NCBI GenBank assembly: GCA_963971305.1
Contig: OZ020303.1
Coordinates: forward strand, 63,736,867 to 63,800,866
Reading direction: 5' to 3'
From: Arcuatula senhousia
Taxonomy: Eukaryota; Mollusca; Bivalvia; Mytilida; Mytilidae
DNA: 64,000 bases
Shown here: positions 58,215-64,000 of the stretch, piece by piece
Position numbering within the stretch: position 1 is the stretch's first letter
Layout: each line of letters opens with the position of its first letter
Notes under the pieces: generated by a model
The model's database searches: none
What the model was told of the DNA's origin: nothing
Seen by the model: only the letters and a program-made list of their open reading frames with translations
Position numbers and translations under genes: made by a program

Positions 58215-60670
58215 GAAAGAAGCAGAGGTACATGTACCAATGGGGTATCCGAATGTCAAAAGTCCGAAAGGGCAGAGACAAAACCAGTAAACATCAACAA
58301 GAACGGGACAAAAACAGACTACATGTAAAACATGGAAACACAAAATAACTGAATATCAATCAACAACGCAAACTACAGTTGAAACAAGAGTGAACTCAGG
58401 TGCTCCGGAAGAGTAAGCAGTTCCTGCTTGCTAAAGCACACACATCGCGTTGCCAATAGTCCATTCAACGTGTCAAATCCGGTAAAGAAAGACAAAACAA
58501 AACCCTATGACAAACCAACATCTGCAGCCATCTGAGAGATCGAAATCCCATATTTGTCTATAAGTGCATGATGTCTTCCGAAAACTTTCTTGAGTGAAGA
58601 CAGCAACCGAGGAGCAACATAACCCTGTGTGACCAATTTTTGCGTCAGACGTTGAAGTCATCACGTTTGTCATAGAGCCTTGTTGAAAGTCTTCCTTAAG
58701 AGTCAATTTCGAGATGTAGATCTAAATATTAAGCAGACTTCTTCCTAGAATCCGTTGTGTCCTTTATCTCAAGATATCCTGGGGATAAATGAGATGGAAA
58801 AAGTCACCAAATCGAGAATATTTTAGTGAAAGGACATCATAAATATAACGGAACGTGAGGTTGAAAGAGAGAGCTAGTCTACGGTCTTTTTTGTCTAGAA
58901 GAGATTGTAAGAAGTCTGCTTCATATGAATGAAAAAACAAATCAGCAAGCAAAGGTGCACAATTAGTGCCCATTGGAATCCCAATTGTTTGCTGAAAAAC
59001 ACGTCCACCAAACTGAACAAATATGTTGTCAATAAGAAAGTTGAGCATGTCGATTATTTGGTCTTCTGTAAATTTGTTCTTTTTCTTAGACTTATTGATG
59101 AGAAAGTAAGGCTTGATATAATCGACTACAAGATATTTGTACCTGCGTTTTCCATTCTTTTGAAAAAGCTGCGTTTAATCAGCTGTGCCAATCGCGATTT
59201 CAGTTGTTCATGTGGAATAGAAGTGTAAAGTGTGGAGAAATCGAATGTTTTGATGCTTTTACAAGATGAAACTGATTTAGAGTTAAGAATCTCCATCAGT
59301 TCTTTCGAATTCTTCAGGATCCACATTTTATTAACACCATTTCTAGAAAAAACAACAATCGTAATATTTCTGGAGGCCGGATTTTATTGCCGTAAGTATT
59401 GAAGTCAACAGAACTGAAAGATCCTAAGTTGTACATTTGGATGACGCTGTTTGTATGGATTTATTATTACTGCCACCATCAGAAAGGCCGAAGGAGGAAA
59501 TGACAGACTTGTGATTGTCAATGATTTCCTCTTTAGACAGTGTTGTAGCTGTGTATGTGGTGCTATTGCTGGTACAACCAACCCCCAATTCAGCTGTCAA
59601 ACAGTCAATATAGTGTTTCTTGCACACAAAAATGATGTTATTTGGTGCTTTGTCTGCGGGTACAACAACATATTTGTCATGTAAGGTGGACAATATTTTG
59701 GCAACATCAGCGTTGCTGAAAATGGATGTTGCTATTGTGCTCATTGAGCCTTTCAAAGAATTGATTCTTTTCAAAACCAATGACCTCACAGCTTTTACCC
59801 ATTCTGACAAAACGTCACATTCTTTCTCCTGTTCTTTTTGGTCCATTTTCTGGCATAGTCCTCAACTGAATCCATAATTGTTAAATTATAGCTCCAGTTG
59901 ATTCGTCTTGGCTCACGATATTTAGGTCCTTTAGCCAAAACATCGCGAAGTAAGTTATTTTCCACGATGTTGAGGTCACCAGTGATAACGTGGCCAGAGG
60001 GACTATATTTGAAAGGGGACTTTTCACAGGTACAGTCTGGAGGTCTTGCTTTGAGGTCATTGATTTGGAAATCCCGCAACACTTATTTATAGTTGAAAAC
60101 CTTAGGTGCAATGGTGGAAGTGTAGGAATAAGAGATAATGGGAATGCTTTTATCTTTGAAGTAAGGAGGAATATGTTCCGTAACAGATTTGTGGTGTAAA
60201 ATATTTCCTAAATTAATAGCACCTAACCCCTTGTTTAAAAATGGAAGTGAAAGAAAGGAACGATTGTCTTTACTGTTTTCGTGTGGAACTCCAACAGGTA
60301 TGAATAAGCGGTTGTAACCGATATCAAGAGCGATAGCAGTGTTAGACTTAGGGTCAGTGACCGGATTTTCTAGACATTATTTGTACAAAGTATTGAGTTT
60401 AGAAAGGGGAATAGAGTACAGTTTAGTTCGAATGTGATGAGTCCCTAGAGGTTTTTGGACAAACGGAAGCAATCCACTAATTGATACATCGCAAAGCTTT
60501 GGTGCGTTGTATTTCCGATGTCCATGACTGCGATTCCGTCTTTCCGTTTTTTCAAAGAGATTCATCACAATAACATCACTACATCTAGGGCTAGATAAAT
60601 TTCCTACACTTCAAATGTTGTCGTTGCAGCCATAAGGTAGTGCGGTTCCCAGTCATCGAATCAAGAATTC
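58215..60670 (-). mobile_element. Penelope-like element, unit B (endonuclease absent)
   Basis: Read on the minus strand it contains the PLE N-terminal region (CTCEKSPFKYSPSGHVITGD, 60082-59795), then, in another frame, DKYVVVPADKAPNNIIFVCKK (59846-59424). RT palm pieces follow: TFDFSTLYTSIPHEQ (59326-59126) and FGGRVFQQTIGIPMGTNCAP (59048-58764). The catalytic motif reads Tyr-Ile-Tyr-Asp. About 130 bp are deleted near 58640 relative to unit A. It ends in the linker without a GIY-YIG domain. Frameshifts and stops make it inactive. From ~58984 upward it is indistinguishable by eye from unit A 3020 bp away; below that it is several percent diverged. Confidence 0.88.
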
Positions 60671-63600
60671 TTATCTCTCTTTACGGAAAGGTGTATTTAA
60701 AGTGGGATTATTTGTAGGATGGTAATTTTTTTCCAAAAATCGGACTTTTAAAGACAAAATGGAATGATCAGGTTGGTTAAAATGCTGGTAAACGAAAGGA
60801 AAACTGTCGTTGTTGATTCCGGATCTTTGGCCACACATACGAGCATTAAGTCTTCCTTTCGTCTCACCAACATAGATCAGTCCACAAAGGGTACATTCTA
60901 GTCCGTAAATAAGATTGGCAGATGTACAATTTAAATCATCCCAACTATAGATGTTATATGACCGATTCGTTAAGATGCTCTTAATTTCTGTTTCAGTAAT
61001 CAAGATCTTACAAGTTTTACAATTCTTTATTCCGCATTTACTGACAGAGCAATGAGATTGCAAGTTTTCAAAATCCAAAACGTCTTCCAAAAGTACAGAG
61101 CACGGTCGAATAGAATCAAAGTTTTTATATTGGAATTCTGGATTCGCAGACTGGGTATATAATGTCTTTGACAAAATTGGTGTATTTTGGACACCTGTTT
61201 TACGTAACGACGCCGTGTGAAACATGGAAACACAAAATAACTGAATATCAATCAACAACGCGAACTCCAGTCGAAACAAGAGTGAACTCAGGTGCTCTGG
61301 AAGAGTAAGAAGTTCCTGCTTGCTATAGCACACCCGTCGCGTTGCCAATAGTCCATTCAGCGTGTCAAATCCGGTAATGGAAGACAAAACAAAACCCTAT
61401 GACAAACCAACATCTGCACTCATCTCAGAGATGGAAATCCCATATTTGTCTATAAGTGCATGGTGTCTTCCGTAAAATTTCTTGAGTGAAGACAGCAACC
61501 GAGGAGCAACATAACCCTGTGTGAGCAATTTTTGTGTCAGACGTGTCGCTCTGCTAAGGAAATCGATGTAAGTCCCGCACGCTCTGGAGTAACGAATCAA
61601 TTGAGATACGTAAACTCCATAAGCTGGAGCGGACGGAATGTTGCTACACAAGAAGGGAAAGTTGACGATTGGAAAGTTGAAGTCATCACGTTTGTCATAG
61701 AGCCTTGTTGAAAGTCTTCCTTGAGAGTCAATTTCGAGATGTAGATCTAAATATGAAGCAGACTTCCTAGAATCCGTTGTGTCCTTTATCTCAAGCTCCC
61801 GGGGATATATAAGATGGAGAAAGTCACCAAATCGAGAATTGTTTAGTGAAAGGACATTATCAATATAACGGAACGCGAGGTTGAAAGAGAGAGCTAGTCT
61901 ACGGTCTTTTTTGTCTAGAAGAGATTGTAAGAAGTCTGCTTCATATGAATGAAAAAACAAATCAGCAAGCAAAGGTTCACCATTAGTGCTCATTGGAATC
62001 CCTATTGTTTGCTGAAAAACACGTCCACCAAACTGAACAAATATGTTGTCAATAAGAAAGTTGAGCATGTCGATTATTTGGTCTTCTGTAAATTTGTTCT
62101 TTTTCTTAGACTTATTGATGAGAAAGTAAGGCTTGATATAATCGACTACAAGATATTTGTACCTGCGTTTTCCATTCTTTTGAAAAAGCTGCGTTTAATC
62201 AGCTGTGCCAATCGCGATTTCAGTTGTTCATGTGGAATAGAAGTGTAAAGTGTGGAGAAATCGAATGTTTTGATGCTTTTACAAGATGAAACTGATTTAG
62301 AGTTAAGAATCTCCATCAGTTCTTTCGAATTCTTCAGGATCCACATTTTATTAACACCATTTCTAGAAAAAACAACAATCGTAATATTTCTGGAGGCCGG
62401 ATTTTATTGCCGTAAGTATTGAAGTCAACAGAACTGAAAGATCCTAAGTTGTACATTTGGATGACGCTGTTTGTATGGATTTATTATTACTGCCACCATC
62501 AGAAAGGCCGAAGGAGGAAATGACAGACTTGTGATTGTCAATGATTTCCTCTTTAGACAGTGTTGTAGCTGTGTATGTGGTGCTATTGCTGGTACAACCA
62601 ACCCCCAATTCAGCTGTCAAACAGTCAATATAGTGTTTCTTGCACACAAAAATGATGTTATTTGGTGCTTTGTCTGCGGGTACAACAACATATTTGTCAT
62701 GTAAGGTGGACAATATTTTGGCAACATCAGCGTTGCTGAAAATGGATGTTGCTATTGTGCTCATTGAGCCTTTCAAAGAATTGATTCTTTTCAAAACCAA
62801 TGACCTCACAGCTTTTACCCATTCTGACAAAACGTCACATTCTTTCTCCTGTTCTTTTTGGTCCATTTTCTGGCATAGTCCTCAACTGAATCCATAATTG
62901 TTAAATTATAGCTCCAGTTGATTCGTCTTGGCTCACGATATTTAGGTCCTTTAGCCAAAACATCGCGAAGTAAGTTATTTTCCACGATGTTGAGGTCACC
63001 AGTGATAACGTGGCCAGAGGGACTATATTTGAAAGGGGACTTTTCACAGGTACAGTCTGGAGGTCTTGCTTTGAGGTCATTGATTTGGAAATCCCGCAAC
63101 ACTTATTTATAGTTGAAAACCTTAGGTGCAATGGTGGAAGTGTAGGAATAAGAGATAATGGGAATGCTTTTATCTTTGAAGTAAGGAGGAATATGTTCCG
63201 TAACAGATTTGTGGTGTAAAATATTTCCTAAATTAATAGCACCTAACCCCTTGTTTAAAAATGGAAGTGAAAGAAAGGAACGATTGTCTTTACTGTTTTC
63301 GTGTGGAACTCCAACAGGTATGAATAAGCGGTTGTAACCGATATCAAGAGCGATAGCAGTGTTAGACTTAGGGTCAGTGACCGGATTTTCTAGACATTAT
63401 TTGTACAAAGTATTGAGTTTAGAAAGGGGAATAGAGTACAGTTTAGTTCGAATGTGATGAGTCCCTAGAGGTTTTTGGACAAACGGAAGCAATCCACTAA
63501 TTGATACATCGCAAAGCTTTGGTGCGTTGTATTTCCGATGTCCATGACTGCGATTCCGTCTTTCCGTTTTTTCAAAGAGATTCATCACAATAACATCACT

Positions 63601-63690
63601 ACATCTAGGGCTAGATAAATTTCCTACACTTCAAATGTTGTCGTTGCAGCCATAAGGTAGTGCGGTTCCCAGTCATCGAATCAAGAATTC
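60671..63690 (-). mobile_element. Penelope-like element, unit A, with RT and GIY-YIG endonuclease regions
   Basis: On the minus strand: the N-terminal region (63102-62444, with the same frameshift as unit B), RT fingers and palm (62346-62146; 62068-61397), a linker (61387-~61215) and the endonuclease (~61213-60671). The endonuclease has the CxxxxxC/CKTC zinc-like cysteines and LIYGLECTLCGLIYVGETKG with Arg downstream, typical of PLE GIY-YIG domains. RMCGQR has Gln where many relatives have His. The RT motif reads Tyr-Ile-Asp-Asn instead of YIDD. A stop separates the RT and linker/endonuclease frames. It is non-autonomous as it stands. PLEs are retroelements that copy themselves by target-primed reverse transcription and often lie in tandem. 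Confidence 0.9.
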
Positions 63691-64000
63691 TTATCTCTCT
63701 TTACGGAAAGGTGTATTTAAAGTGGGATTATTTGTAGGATGGTAATTTTTTTCCAAAAATCGGACTTTTAAAGACAAAATGGAATGATCAGGTTGGTTAA
63801 AATGCTGGTAAACGAAAGGAAAACTGTCGTTGTTGATTCCGGATCTTTGGCCACACATACGAGCATTAAGTCTTCCTTTCGTCTCACCAACATAGATCAG
63901 TCCACAAAGGGTACATTCTAGTCCGTAAATAAGATTGGCAGATGTACAATTTAAATCATCCCAACTATAGATGTTATATGACCGATTCGTTAAGATGCTC
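63691..64000 (-). mobile_element. GIY-YIG endonuclease end of a further upstream PLE unit (partial)
   Basis: The sequence repeats 60671-60980 at 3020-bp spacing, so the tandem continues past the window edge. It encodes the last ~100 residues of the endonuclease region including YVGETKG. It is either a third unit or the partial leading repeat typical of tandem PLEs. Confidence 0.85.

Noticed and set aside
59451..60199. Plus-strand open frames over the PLE units, repeated at 62471-63219
   Set aside because: They are shadows of the minus-strand PLE frames; the repetition reflects the 3020-bp duplication.

Overview
The window is an AT-rich, transposon-dense stretch of an animal nuclear genome with long introns and short spliced exons. 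It most resembles a bivalve mollusc, probably a mussel (Mytilus-like). The grounds are recognition of dispersed-repeat styles common in bivalves (155-182 bp core-repeat elements, SINEs with ACTC tails, Penelope-like elements), not a database search. Most open frames in the window are repeat-derived or chance. Real genes had to be found by joining short exons at GT/AG sites and comparing paralogous copies.

Gene content, left to right. (1) A cGAS-like/Mab-21 nucleotidyltransferase at 3520-4672 (+) has all three catalytic acids but a single-base frameshift near its start. (2) A universal stress protein gene lies at 11948-20330 (-). It has four coding positions, and exon 2 exists as two alternative 96-nt versions. 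(3) A tandem array of a small secreted, cysteine-rich protein family that I do not recognise runs from 22.6 kb to beyond 58 kb (+). It comprises a relict last exon (22603-22885), copy 1 (33067-40103, one-base deletion in exon 2), copy 2 (41827-50406, intact, 219 aa) and copy 3 (51439-57991, last exon not in the window). All three main copies share the layout: 46-49 nt signal-peptide exon, 169-171 nt exon, 80-83 nt exon, 72-81 nt exon, 15-nt microexon, then a terminal cysteine-knot-like exon (seen in copies 1 and 2 and the relict). Each also has a TATA element 46-64 nt before the ATG. This array is the best candidate for an undescribed system.

Mobile DNA fills the rest. A head-to-tail, inactive Penelope-like element (PLE) with a GIY-YIG domain occupies 58.2-64.0 kb, and older PLE fragments are scattered through the gene array. 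Four families of palindrome-ended elements with tandem cores of 155, 164, 168 and 182 bp share one architecture, resembling pearl/HINE elements. A SINE family has 13-15 bp target-site duplications. A 2.6 kb foldback element has ~510 bp inverted arms and a 5-bp duplication. There is a Tc1-type MITE with a relict helix-turn-helix frame, several other inverted-repeat elements, and a type I hammerhead ribozyme at 10403-10450 (-).

The gene array and its transposons are entangled. One element ends 8 bp before a splice acceptor and supplies most of its pyrimidine tract, and the PLE array sits where the last exon of copy 3 would be expected. Gene models are read by eye, and coordinates of degenerate repeats are approximate.
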